A DNA stretch of 64,000 nt from positions 395,364 through 459,363 of the forward strand of contig CANLPZ010000002.1 of NCBI GenBank assembly GCA_947493145.1, in the 5' to 3' direction. This DNA comes from an uncultured Paracoccaceae bacterium. Lineage in GTDB: Bacteria; Pseudomonadota; Alphaproteobacteria; Rhodobacterales; Rhodobacteraceae. A program made the position numbers and the translations under genes. The notes under the pieces were generated by a model, which saw only the letters and a list, made by a program, of their open reading frames with translations, did not search any database and had not been told where the DNA came from. This document shows positions 8,226 through 17,275 of this stretch, piece after piece (position 1 is the stretch's first letter; the number at the start of each line of letters is the position of its first letter).

Positions 8226-9755
8226 ATGAGCAAAGAACAAGCACGAGACATCATGGACCTGATCGACGACCCACAAGAGGGTGCAAACGCCCCAGAGTTT
8301 TCCGTATCTGAGATTTCGGGCGCAGTGAAGAAGACGCTTGAGGGCGCGTTTGGGCGCGTGCGCGTGCGTGGCGAAGTCGGACGTGTTGTTCGCGCACGGT
8401 CAGGGCATTTGTATTACGACATTAAAGACGATCGAAACGTGCTGTCGTGCACAACATGGAAAGGGCAGGCGGCGCGTCTGACGGTCCAACCCGAAGAGGG
8501 CATGGAAGTCATTGTGACCGGAAAACTGACCGCCTATGGTGCGCAGTCGCGTTACAACATGAATGTCGAAGATATCGTTGTCGCAGGCGAGGGCGCGTTG
8601 CTTGCCATGTTGGAAAAACGCAAAGCGATGCTTGCGGCAGAAGGGTTGTTCGCGCCTGAGCGTAAAAAGCCGCTGCCCTATCTGCCCGAAGTGATCGGCG
8701 TCGTGACGTCGCCGACAGGCGCGGTCATTCGGGACATTCTGCATCGTTTGCGCGATCGCTTCCCGCGCAAGGTTTTGATCTGGCCGGTCGCCGTCCAAGG
8801 ACAAAATTGCGCACCCGAAGTCAGTCGCGCCATCGAAGGTTTTAACGCGCTCACACCTGGCGGCGCGTTGCCCAGACCAGATGTTTTGATCGTTGCGCGT
8901 GGTGGTGGCTCGATTGAGGATCTATGGGGGTTCAACGAAGAAATTGTTGCACGTGCCGCCGCACAATCAGATATTCCGTTGATATCAGCGGTCGGACATG
9001 AAACCGATACGACATTGATTGATTTCGTGTCGGATCAACGCGCGCCGACGCCGACAGCGGCTGCGGAATTTGCGGTACCTGTTCGGATGGAACTGTTGGG
9101 GTGGGTTGAACAGCAAGACGCACGTTTGACCCATGCGCTGACATCTGGGCTGACACGTCGGGGCGAACGTTTGCGTGATATGTCGCGGGCATTGCCATCT
9201 GCGGATCAATTGACGACGCATGCGCGCCAACGGTTTGATTTTGCCGAGGCGCGATTGGGCCCTGCATTGGGAAAGGCGGCGCAAACCAAGCGAACCCAAC
9301 TGAGCGAGCGAACGGGCGCTTTGCGTCCAAGTTTGCTTCAACGTGGGATACGCGAACAGGGCGCTCGGCTTACAGCGCTTGAGGATCGCTTGAAACCCGA
9401 GGCGTTGACCCGCGATTTGCAACGCAAGACCCAAGACTTAACAACCGTAACACATCGTTTGAAATCAATTGCGCAGGCCGCGCAATTGGATCGTGCTCAG
9501 AAATTGGATGCCTTGGAACGCTTGCGTGAAACCTTGGGGTATAAACAAACCCTTGAACGTGGTTATGCGGTTGTGCGCGGCAACGGGGCCGTTGTGACGA
9601 CAACAGAACAGGCCGCGTCATCGGATGTATTAGAAATCGAATTCGCAGACGGTCGGACGACTGTCGGGAACACGAAGACGGCGAAATTAACCACCGCGCA
9701 AAAACCAAAAACCAAGCCCCAAAAAGACGCACCAGATCAAGGCAGCTTGTTTTGA
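8226..9755 (+). CDS. xseA: exodeoxyribonuclease VII large subunit
   Basis: The 509-residue protein has the XseA layout. An N-terminal OB fold (EFSVSEISGAVKKTLEGAFGR to LYYDIKD and LSCTTWKGQA) is followed by the catalytic domain with PLPYLPEVIGVVTSPTGAVIRD, ARGGGSIEDLWGFNEE and SAVGHETDTTLIDFV, and then a long coiled-coil region ending in YKQTLERGYAVVRG. With XseB it degrades single-stranded DNA to oligonucleotides. I chose the ATG seven bases after AAGG; another in-frame ATG nine codons downstream (MDLIDDPQEG) is a reasonable alternative. The small-subunit gene xseB is not adjacent. Confidence 0.95.
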   Translation: MSKEQARDIMDLIDDPQEGANAPEFSVSEISGAVKKTLEGAFGRVRVRGEVGRVVRARSGHLYYDIKDDRNVLSCTTWKGQAARLTVQPEEGMEVIVTGKLTAYGAQSRYNMNVEDIVVAGEGALLAMLEKRKAMLAAEGLFAPERKKPLPYLPEVIGVVTSPTGAVIRDILHRLRDRFPRKVLIWPVAVQGQNCAPEVSRAIEGFNALTPGGALPRPDVLIVARGGGSIEDLWGFNEEIVARAAAQSDIPLISAVGHETDTTLIDFVSDQRAPTPTAAAEFAVPVRMELLGWVEQQDARLTHALTSGLTRRGERLRDMSRALPSADQLTTHARQRFDFAEARLGPALGKAAQTKRTQLSERTGALRPSLLQRGIREQGARLTALEDRLKPEALTRDLQRKTQDLTTVTHRLKSIAQAAQLDRAQKLDALERLRETLGYKQTLERGYAVVRGNGAVVTTTEQAASSDVLEIEFADGRTTVGNTKTAKLTTAQKPKTKPQKDAPDQGSLF

Positions 9756-9756
9756 A

Positions 9757-10158
9757 CTAAACGCCGACTTTGGGCCCCAAACAATATTGCGGTTCCTCGG
9801 TGGGCGTCGCGACATAAAGTTCAGTGTCGTCGGGATCATTTTCGTTACGGGCTTTAATACCGTCGGGGGTTTCAAAAAAGCTCCAACATTGCCCAACAGG
9901 GTCCGTGTCATAGACAAAACAAATTAGGCCAAGGTCTTCGAACCATTGCCCTTCTTGGCATTGTCCGTCTCGAAACGACCACCGCACGCGGCGATTGGGC
10001 AGATATGTCTCGTCGCCATACGCGGCCCCGCCTTGGAAATACAAAAATGTGCGCCCCCGTGTCAGCGCATCGAATTCAGCGGCACTTAGGGCGCGGTCCT
10101 GAGCAAGCGACGATGATGCTATTACGAGGCCGGATAGAAAGAATGCTAAGAATTTCAT
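9757..10158 (-). CDS. small secreted protein of unknown function
   Basis: From this ATG the protein has 133 residues and a clear signal peptide (MKFLAFFLSGLVIASSSLAQ, cleavage probably after SLA). The mature part contains four Cys (in DGQCQEG, LICFVY, GQCWSFF and QYCLGP), which could form two disulfides in the periplasm, and aromatic-rich strands such as RTFLYFQGGAAYG and RRVRWSF. This pattern is like small conserved exported proteins of Rhodobacterales, but I do not recognise a named family or function. It converges with xseA, separated by one base, and is divergent from the FdsB-like gene. Confidence 0.72.
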   Translation of the reverse strand: MKFLAFFLSGLVIASSSLAQDRALSAAEFDALTRGRTFLYFQGGAAYGDETYLPNRRVRWSFRDGQCQEGQWFEDLGLICFVYDTDPVGQCWSFFETPDGIKARNENDPDDTELYVATPTEEPQYCLGPKVGV

Positions 10159-10341
10159 TGGTGAATCTTGCGACGATTCTGGGCGCGACGCCAGTGGAAG
10201 GCGGCTTCCATATCGTATTTGTTCAATATGTCGCCCATCGGAAACACGCACGAACGCATTCCGTGACTGAGATGTCGTATTTGGTGTCTGTTTCTTTGCG
10301 TCAGTCAGGCTAGTATAACCGAAACGACAAGGGAGACCGTT

Positions 10342-12027
10342 ATGGCGCTGGATGAGCGTAAAGGGGTTTGGAAATCTGGACGCGGCAAGGGACGTAAAAC
10401 ACCCAAGGGACGTCAGCTTGAGGATCAAGCATGGGCTGAGGTGAACGAACTATTGGGAACGCAGCCTCGTGAGCGGGACCTTTTGATCGAATATTTGCAT
10501 CTTATTCAGGACCGATTTGGGCATCTGAGTGCCGCACATCTGCGCGCATTGGCCGAGGAAATGCGGTTGTCCATGGCGGAGGTGTACGAAGTCGCGACAT
10601 TCTATGCGCATTTCGATGTGGTCAAAGAAGGCGAAACGCCGCCACCTGCGTTAACCATTCGGGTTTGCGACAGCTTGTCATGTGAATTGGCCGGTGCTGC
10701 ACAATTGAAGTCGGCGTTGGAAGGCGGCTTGGACGCAAAAGACGTTCGCGTTCTGCGCGCACCGTGTATGGGGCGATGTGATACTGCGCCGGTATTGGAA
10801 CTTGGGCACAACCACGTTGACCATGCGACGTTGGCAAAGGTTAAAGCTGCTATAGACGCAGAGGATACCCACGCGCACATCCCTGATTATCAAGCTTTTG
10901 ACGCCTATCTGGCCGAGGGTGGTTATGCCACATTAAAAGCCCTGCGCAGCGGTGGAAATTGGGAAACGGTTCAAAGCAGAATTTTAGAAAGCGGATTGCG
11001 GGGCCTCGGCGGCGCTGGGTTTCCGTCGGGGACCAAATGGGGTTTTGTCCGCGCGAATGAGGGACCCAGATATCTGGCCGTTAACGGTGACGAAGGCGAG
11101 CCAGGCACATTCAAGGATCGATATTACCTTGAACGAACGCCGCACCTGTTTTTAGAGGGTATGTTGATTGCGGCATGGGCTGTTGAGGCAGACAAAGCCT
11201 TTATCTACATGCGTGATGAATACCCCGCCGTGTTGTCCATCCTGCGCGCGGAAATTGCCGCGTTGGAAGCGGCTGGAATCGTCGAAAAGGGCTATATTGA
11301 TCTGCGTCGAGGCGCGGGGGCGTATATCTGCGGCGAAGAAAGCGCGATGATCGAAAGCATCGAAGGCAAACGTGGGTTGCCGCGCCACAGGCCACCCTTT
11401 GTCGCGCAGGTGGGTATTTTTGGGCAACCAACGTTGGTTCACAATGTGGAAACGCTGTATTGGGTTGCAAAGGTCTGTCGCGAAGGGCCTGAGGTTTTGA
11501 GTGGGGTTGAAAAGAATGGGCGCAAAGGATTGCGCAGCTATTCTGTTTCTGGCCGTGTCAAATCGCCCGGTGTTCATCTTTTGCCCGCAGGGTCGACAAT
11601 CTTGGATGTGATTGATGCGGCGGGCGGAATGTTGGACGGCCATTCCTTCAAAGCCTACCAACCTGGCGGGCCGTCTTCGGGTTTGTTACCTGCTTCGATC
11701 AACGACGTACCCTTGGATTTTGATACGCTGCAACCGTTGGGCAGTTTCATTGGATCAGCCGCAGTTGTTGTGCTGTCCGATCAAGACAGCGCCAAAGCGG
11801 CAGCGCTCAATATGTTACGTTTCTTCGAAGACGAAAGTTGTGGTCAATGTACACCGTGTCGGGTCGGCTGTGAAAAGGCGGTTAAGCTGATGCAAGCCGA
11901 TACTTGGGATCAACCCTTGTTGGAAGAACTATCGCAAGCCATGGTCGACGCGTCGATTTGCGGGTTGGGACAAGCGGCCCCAAATCCAATTCGGTTAACG
12001 ATGAAACACTTTAAGGACGAAATTTGA
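10342..12027 (+). CDS. NAD-dependent formate dehydrogenase beta-type subunit (NuoE-NuoF fusion)
   Basis: The 561-residue protein fuses two complex I-like modules. Residues ~30-170 are a NuoE-type thioredoxin-like [2Fe-2S] domain with CDSLSC and CMGRC cysteine pairs. Residues ~215-560 are a NuoF-type domain with the FMN/NADH region GLGGAGFPSGTKW, GDEGEPGTFKDR, the ICGEESAMIESIEG loop, and the [4Fe-4S] motif SCGQCTPCRVGC plus a late Cys in CGLGQ. This is the layout of the FdsB/FdhB subunit of soluble NAD-dependent formate dehydrogenases, passing electrons to NAD. No catalytic molybdenum subunit is next to it: the next gene starts inside its stop codon and encodes a lysoplasmalogenase. The AAGGGAG ribosome site is strong. 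Confidence 0.88.
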   Translation: MALDERKGVWKSGRGKGRKTPKGRQLEDQAWAEVNELLGTQPRERDLLIEYLHLIQDRFGHLSAAHLRALAEEMRLSMAEVYEVATFYAHFDVVKEGETPPPALTIRVCDSLSCELAGAAQLKSALEGGLDAKDVRVLRAPCMGRCDTAPVLELGHNHVDHATLAKVKAAIDAEDTHAHIPDYQAFDAYLAEGGYATLKALRSGGNWETVQSRILESGLRGLGGAGFPSGTKWGFVRANEGPRYLAVNGDEGEPGTFKDRYYLERTPHLFLEGMLIAAWAVEADKAFIYMRDEYPAVLSILRAEIAALEAAGIVEKGYIDLRRGAGAYICGEESAMIESIEGKRGLPRHRPPFVAQVGIFGQPTLVHNVETLYWVAKVCREGPEVLSGVEKNGRKGLRSYSVSGRVKSPGVHLLPAGSTILDVIDAAGGMLDGHSFKAYQPGGPSSGLLPASINDVPLDFDTLQPLGSFIGSAAVVVLSDQDSAKAAALNMLRFFEDESCGQCTPCRVGCEKAVKLMQADTWDQPLLEELSQAMVDASICGLGQAAPNPIRLTMKHFKDEI

Positions 12028-12686
12028 GCCTCGAAACCCTGTCACAAATGTTGCTCGGCCACGCCATTTTGTGGTCCCTGATTTACGGTGCGGTTTTGTG
12101 TTATCGCGGCCCGAGTTTGGCAAAAACGATCGTTAAGGTTCTTGCGGTTTTGCCCCTCGCGGTTTTGGCCTTTGTCCAAGGTGGACCAATGGCGCTGACC
12201 TTTGCGTTGGTTGCCTGCGCGATTGGCGATTGTTTTATGTCTCGTGACGGTACGCCTGCGTTCCTACTTGGGATGGTTGCTTTCGCCGTCGGGCATTTGG
12301 GGTTCATCGCGTTGTTCACGGCATTTGGTTCGGACGTCTCCAACCTTCAGGGTGCGGGGCGCATCTTGGGCGTAATCCTTGTCAGTGGTGCGGCGATTAA
12401 ATGGGCACCTGAAATCGTTCGAGGCGCCGGTCAGCTGAAACCATTTGTCATAATTTACATCTTGATTGTCGTTGTGATGGCGGTATGCGCGTTCTCGTTG
12501 CCGCACATACCAAAGGGCGCGTCCACCGCCGTTGCAAGTTTGCTCTTTGTCTGTTCTGACCTCTTGCTTGGTCGTCACATATTTGTTCAGCCGCACAATC
12601 ACCCGTTTCGGATACCGCTCAGCATTTCGATTTGGGTGTTGTATTGGCTGTCGTTAATGATGTTGACCATAATTTACCTGTTTTAA
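12024..12686 (+). CDS. lysoplasmalogenase, YhhN family membrane protein
   Basis: The 220-residue protein is almost entirely transmembrane, with about seven or eight helices. It carries the YhhN/TMEM86 signature AIGDCFMSRDGTPAFLLGMVAF with AFAVGHLGFI, and a late CSDLLLG segment with the second conserved Asp. Family members hydrolyse the vinyl-ether bond of lysoplasmalogens in the membrane; bacterial substrates are less certain. The TTG start overlaps the TGA of the FdsB-like gene by four bases; an ATG eight codons in (MLLGHAILW) is the alternative start. The tight junction suggests translational coupling to an enzyme with no obvious functional link. Confidence 0.82.
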   Translation: MSLETLSQMLLGHAILWSLIYGAVLCYRGPSLAKTIVKVLAVLPLAVLAFVQGGPMALTFALVACAIGDCFMSRDGTPAFLLGMVAFAVGHLGFIALFTAFGSDVSNLQGAGRILGVILVSGAAIKWAPEIVRGAGQLKPFVIIYILIVVVMAVCAFSLPHIPKGASTAVASLLFVCSDLLLGRHIFVQPHNHPFRIPLSISIWVLYWLSLMMLTIIYLF

Positions 12687-12804
12687 GGTGTGCGAGGTCG
12701 ATTGACCTGTGAAACTCTTTCAGAAAATAACGATTTTCCGCAAACATCTTCCAAATTTCGGCGAAGACCATTAGGTGATGGTAAATCTTAAAGCTTGGTG
12801 ACTC

Positions 12805-14160
<1,356 letters not shown>

Positions 14161-14187
14161 ACCCACGTGATCAGCGATTGGCTCATG

Positions 14188-15075
14188 TCTATCGAAGGAA
14201 CAGACGCCGGTCATAAGCTGGCGCTGCTCCTTGCACTGTCAGCCGCATTTTTACACGCCATTTTTGGGGCCTTGCAAAAGGGACGACACGATCCGTGGCT
14301 ATCGCGGGGTGCAATTGATCTTAGTTACGGATTAATGGCCGCGCCCTTTGCGTTGTTTGTCGTGCCATGGCCCGAACCCCACATGTGGCCGATTTTTGTC
14401 GGCGTGTATTTCATCCACATTGGGTACAAGGTCCTTCAGGCGATGACCTATACACGCGGGGCTTATACGGTGGTTTATCCGGTTGTTCGCGGGACGGGGC
14501 CGCTTTTTGCGGTTATTGGCGCGGGCATCGTGTTTGGCGAAAGCTTCACTTGGGTTCAATGGCTGGGCGTCGCAGTGCTGCTTACAGGTATCTTTGGCTT
14601 TGCGATCTATAACCTGCGCACCATCACGGTTGATCGCGACACATTGGGGCCGGCGCTTGGGTTTGCTGTGGCCACAGGTTTGTTTGTTGCGCTCTACACG
14701 ACCTACGATGCTTATGGCATCCGATCCACCGCTGATCCATTTACCTTTCTCGCGTGGTTCTTTTTCATCGACGGGTTGTTTTTCACTCCATTTGTTGCGG
14801 CCTACCGGTACCGGCGCATGGCGAACCCGCCTGAACTGGGGCCGTTAATGGCGCGCGGATTTGTAGGGGGCATAATCGCCTTTTTATCATTTGGGTCGAT
14901 CATGGTTGCGACCCGATTGGACGATGTCGGCGAAGCGGCGGTTTTGCGCGAAACATCGACCGTGTTTGCGGCCCTTATCGGCTGGTTGGTGCTGAAAGAA
15001 ACGGTGGGTCCGCGCCGATTGGCACTAATGGCATTGATTGCGGCCGGTGCTGTGATAGTTGAGATGGGAGGATAG
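14188..15075 (+). CDS. DMT-family (EamA) membrane transporter
   Basis: The protein of about 295 residues shows ten hydrophobic segments in two five-helix halves, the EamA repeat pattern of drug/metabolite transporters. Typical signatures are LSAAFLHAIFGALQKG in the first helix, AYTVVYPVVRGTGPLFAVIGAG in the first repeat, and VGEAAVLRETSTVFAALIGWLVLKE in the second. The substrate is not predictable. Start choice is weak: this ATG and a GTG seven codons upstream both lack a good ribosome site. It lies between ftsY and yciB, with yciB beginning nine bases after its stop, so the three are probably one transcript. Confidence 0.85.
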   Translation, partial: SIEGTDAGHKLALLLALSAAFLHAIFGALQKGRHDPWLSRGAIDLSYGLMAAPFALFVVPWPEPHMWPIFVGVYFIHIGYKVLQAMTYTRGAYTVVYPVVRGTGPLFAVIGAGIVFGESFTWVQWLGVAVLLTGIFGFAIYNLRTITVDRDTLGPALGFAVATGLFVALYTTYDAYGIRSTADPFTFLAWFFFIDGLFFTPFVAAYRYRRMANPPELGPLMARGFVGGIIAFLSFGSIMVATRLDDVGEAAVLRETSTVFAALIGWLVLKETVGPRRLALMALIAAGAVIVEMGG

Positions 15076-15084
15076 GGGACCCGC

Positions 15085-15708
15085 ATGACCAAAGAAACAA
15101 AACCCGAAGTAAACCCAATGGCCAAAACCGTTTTGGAACTTGGCCCGACAATCGCGTTTTTCCTGATCTATTTACGGATCAAGGATAACACCTATACGAT
15201 TTTTGGGACGGACTATTCCGGTTTCATCGTCGCGACCCTTGTTTTTGTTCCGATCCTCTTGGTCGCCATGGGAATTTTATGGCGCATGACGGGTGAGCTG
15301 TCGCGCATGCAAATTTTCACGGCCTTTATGGTGATCTTTTTCGGCGGGCTGACGGCTTATTTTAATGACGAGCGGTTTTTTAAAATGAAAACCACCATTG
15401 TCTATGGCTTCTTTACCGTGATCCTTGGGATCGGTTTGATCCAAGGCAAAAGCTACCTTCAATATGTTCTGTCTGACGCGATCCCAATGAAACAAGAAGG
15501 ATGGATGATCTTTACCCGCCGCGTCGCCGTTGCCTTTGCCGTACTGGCAACCGCCAACGAAATTGTCTGGCGCACCATGTCGACGGATGCATGGGTCAAA
15601 ATTGAAACCTTCGCCTTTCCTGCGCTGTTGTTTGTGTTCCTATCCTCCCAAATCATGATGCTGCAGAAGTATGTGATTGAGGATGAGGGGGAAACTGCCG
15701 AGAAATAA
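15085..15708 (+). CDS. yciB: inner membrane-spanning protein YciB (IspZ/septation protein A family)
   Basis: The 207-residue protein has five or six hydrophobic helices and the family features LELGPTIAFFLIYLR near the start, GGLTAYFNDERFFKMK in the middle, and ANEIVWRTMSTDAWVKIETF near the end. YciB proteins are integral inner-membrane proteins linked to envelope integrity and cell division by genetic data in enterobacteria and Shigella. A second ATG at codon 12 (MAKTVLELG) may be the real start, since the first eleven residues are polar and variable. It is the last gene of the apparent ftsY transcript. Confidence 0.93.
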   Translation: MTKETKPEVNPMAKTVLELGPTIAFFLIYLRIKDNTYTIFGTDYSGFIVATLVFVPILLVAMGILWRMTGELSRMQIFTAFMVIFFGGLTAYFNDERFFKMKTTIVYGFFTVILGIGLIQGKSYLQYVLSDAIPMKQEGWMIFTRRVAVAFAVLATANEIVWRTMSTDAWVKIETFAFPALLFVFLSSQIMMLQKYVIEDEGETAEK

Positions 15709-15783
15709 CGGATACGTCTGACTCTGGGCGCGCGAATGCGCCTTGACGGTTTATCGTAGGCAACCTTTGGTTTGACGGAGAGG

Positions 15784-15806
15784 GTCGAGCGTGGCTCGAC
15801 GTTTCC
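15784..15806 (+). terminator. possible terminator after yciB
   Basis: A perfect 7-bp stem (GTCGAGC and GCTCGAC, loop GTG) lies 76 bases after yciB and is followed by GTTTCC. The U-tract is poor, so termination is only suggested. Confidence 0.4.
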
Positions 15807-15835
15807 GTCGGGCTTGATATTTAGGGTGTAGCCCC

Positions 15836-15864
15836 TTGACCTACCCCATCCCCCACGCTATCCA
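15836..15864 (+). promoter_or_regulatory. sigma-70 promoter for the metZ leader
   Basis: TTGACC and TATCCA are separated by exactly 17 bases. The predicted start of transcription, about seven bases after the -10, falls at the first bases of the SAM-II aptamer, as expected for a compact riboswitch leader. This spatial fit supports the call. Confidence 0.72.
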
Positions 15865-15870
15865 AAACAC

Positions 15871-15932
15871 ACAGTGGCGATTTGATCTACCGGATTGCAG
15901 GCCACTTTAAACAAGCTGCTAAAGAGGTATGG
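15871..15932 (+). promoter_or_regulatory. SAM-II riboswitch aptamer upstream of metZ
   Basis: The leader has the SAM-II (metA motif) pattern. The P1 stem is AGTGGC (15873-15878) with GCCACT (15901-15906). The P1 loop contains GATTTGATC and CCGGATTGCAG, and the 3' pseudoknot strand GCTAAAGAGG follows. Class II SAM aptamers are typical of alphaproteobacteria and sit ahead of methionine synthesis genes. Binding of S-adenosylmethionine should lower metZ expression through the terminator just downstream. Confidence 0.9.
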
Positions 15933-15938
15933 GTCTAC

Positions 15939-15973
15939 ACCCCGGTTCCTCTTTAAGGTCCGGGGTTTTTTTG
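15939..15973 (+). terminator. riboswitch-controlled attenuator of metZ
   Basis: The stem ACCCCGG (15939-15945) with CCGGGGT (15960-15966) is followed by an uninterrupted T run. The loop contains CCTCTTTA (15948-15955), which is perfectly complementary to TAAAGAGG (15920-15927) in the 3' pseudoknot strand of the aptamer. Pairing of these eight bases encloses the 5' terminator arm and competes with both the aptamer and the terminator, giving a complete on/off switch. Confidence 0.87.
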
Positions 15974-15999
15974 TGGCGAAATGCCAAACGGAGAAGAAA

Positions 16000-17178
16000 A
16001 TGAGCACTTGGAAAAGCCGCACACGCGCGGTCCATTCGGGAACACGTCGTAGTCAGTATAACGAGGTATCCGAGGCCATTTTCATGACCCAAGGCTTTGT
16101 CTACGACACAGCAGAACAGGCCGAAGCGCGGTTTATTGAAACGGGCGATGACGAATTTATCTATGCCCGTTACGGCAACCCGACGGTGCGCATGTTCGAA
16201 GAACGCATTGCAGCGTTGGAAGGGGCCGAAGACGCCTTTGCCACGGCCTCAGGTATGGCCGCAATCAACGCAGCGCTGACGTGTGGATTGAAAGCCGGCG
16301 ATCACGTCGTGTCTGGTCGCGCGTTGTTTGGATCGTGTCTGTATATACTTGAAGAAATCTTGGCGCGCTTTGGGGTGGAGGTGACGTTTGTCGACGGCAC
16401 CAATCTTGATGAATGGCGCGCCGCCGTGCGCCCTGATACCAAGGTTGTGTTTTTTGAAAGCCTGTCGAACCCAACATTGGAAGTCATCGACATTAAAGCC
16501 GTGGCCGAGATTGGCCATTCTGTTGGAGCGACGGTGATCGTCGACCACGTGTTCGCAACACCAGTGTTCCAACCCGCGATCCCGCTTGGCGCGGATGTGG
16601 TTGTGTATTCAGCCACCAAACATATCGACGGTCAGGGGCGCGCGCTGGGTGGTGTCGTTTTGGGCACCAAAGAATTTATTCGCGGCACTTTGGAACCCTA
16701 TTTGAAACACACCGGCGGCGCGATGAATCCGCATACCGCTTGGTTGTTGTTGAAGGGCCTTGAAACGTTGGAGCTTCGTGTCGGTGCACAGGCCCAATCG
16801 GCGTTGGAAATCGCGCAATCCATCGAAGGGCACAATCAATTGGAAAAGGTTGTTTTTCCACATTTGCCATCACATCCGCAATTCGATCTGGCAAAAGCAC
16901 GCATGGAACAAGGCGGCACGGTGTTGTCAGTGGTGGTTCAGGGCGGAAAAGAGGCGGCGTTCAAATTCCTCAATGCGCTTGAGATTTGCTGTATTTCCAA
17001 CAATTTGGGGGATGCGAAATCGATTGTTACGCATCCAGCGACCACGACGCACCAACGACTTTCCACGGAACAGCGCGATGAATTGGGAATTTCAGACGGG
17101 CTTGTTCGGATCAGCGTCGGATTAGAGGATACAAATGATTTGATTGCGGATATAAAAAACGCGCTGTCACAGATCTAA
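16000..17178 (+). CDS. metZ: O-succinylhomoserine sulfhydrylase
   Basis: This 392-residue Cys/Met-metabolism PLP enzyme (fold type I) makes homocysteine from an O-acylhomoserine and sulfide. It shows RYGNPTVRMFEERIAALEGAE, the ATASGMAAINAAL segment that holds PLP phosphate, DHVFATPVFQPAIPLGADVVVYSATKHIDGQG with the PLP-binding Lys in SATKH, and LVRISVGLEDTNDLIADI at the C-terminus. The MetZ assignment, rather than MetB or MetY, rests on length and the SAM-II leader. I chose the ATG after GGAGAAG. folE2 follows after a short gap and may share the transcript. Confidence 0.93.
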   Translation: MSTWKSRTRAVHSGTRRSQYNEVSEAIFMTQGFVYDTAEQAEARFIETGDDEFIYARYGNPTVRMFEERIAALEGAEDAFATASGMAAINAALTCGLKAGDHVVSGRALFGSCLYILEEILARFGVEVTFVDGTNLDEWRAAVRPDTKVVFFESLSNPTLEVIDIKAVAEIGHSVGATVIVDHVFATPVFQPAIPLGADVVVYSATKHIDGQGRALGGVVLGTKEFIRGTLEPYLKHTGGAMNPHTAWLLLKGLETLELRVGAQAQSALEIAQSIEGHNQLEKVVFPHLPSHPQFDLAKARMEQGGTVLSVVVQGGKEAAFKFLNALEICCISNNLGDAKSIVTHPATTTHQRLSTEQRDELGISDGLVRISVGLEDTNDLIADIKNALSQI

Positions 17179-17275
17179 GACAGCGTGGACCGCGTATAAG
17201 GAGGAGCAACCGTTGGAAAAACGCAGCTCCGGTCCCCATATCTGGGTTCTGAAGCAGGACCGAGAGGGGGTCGAC

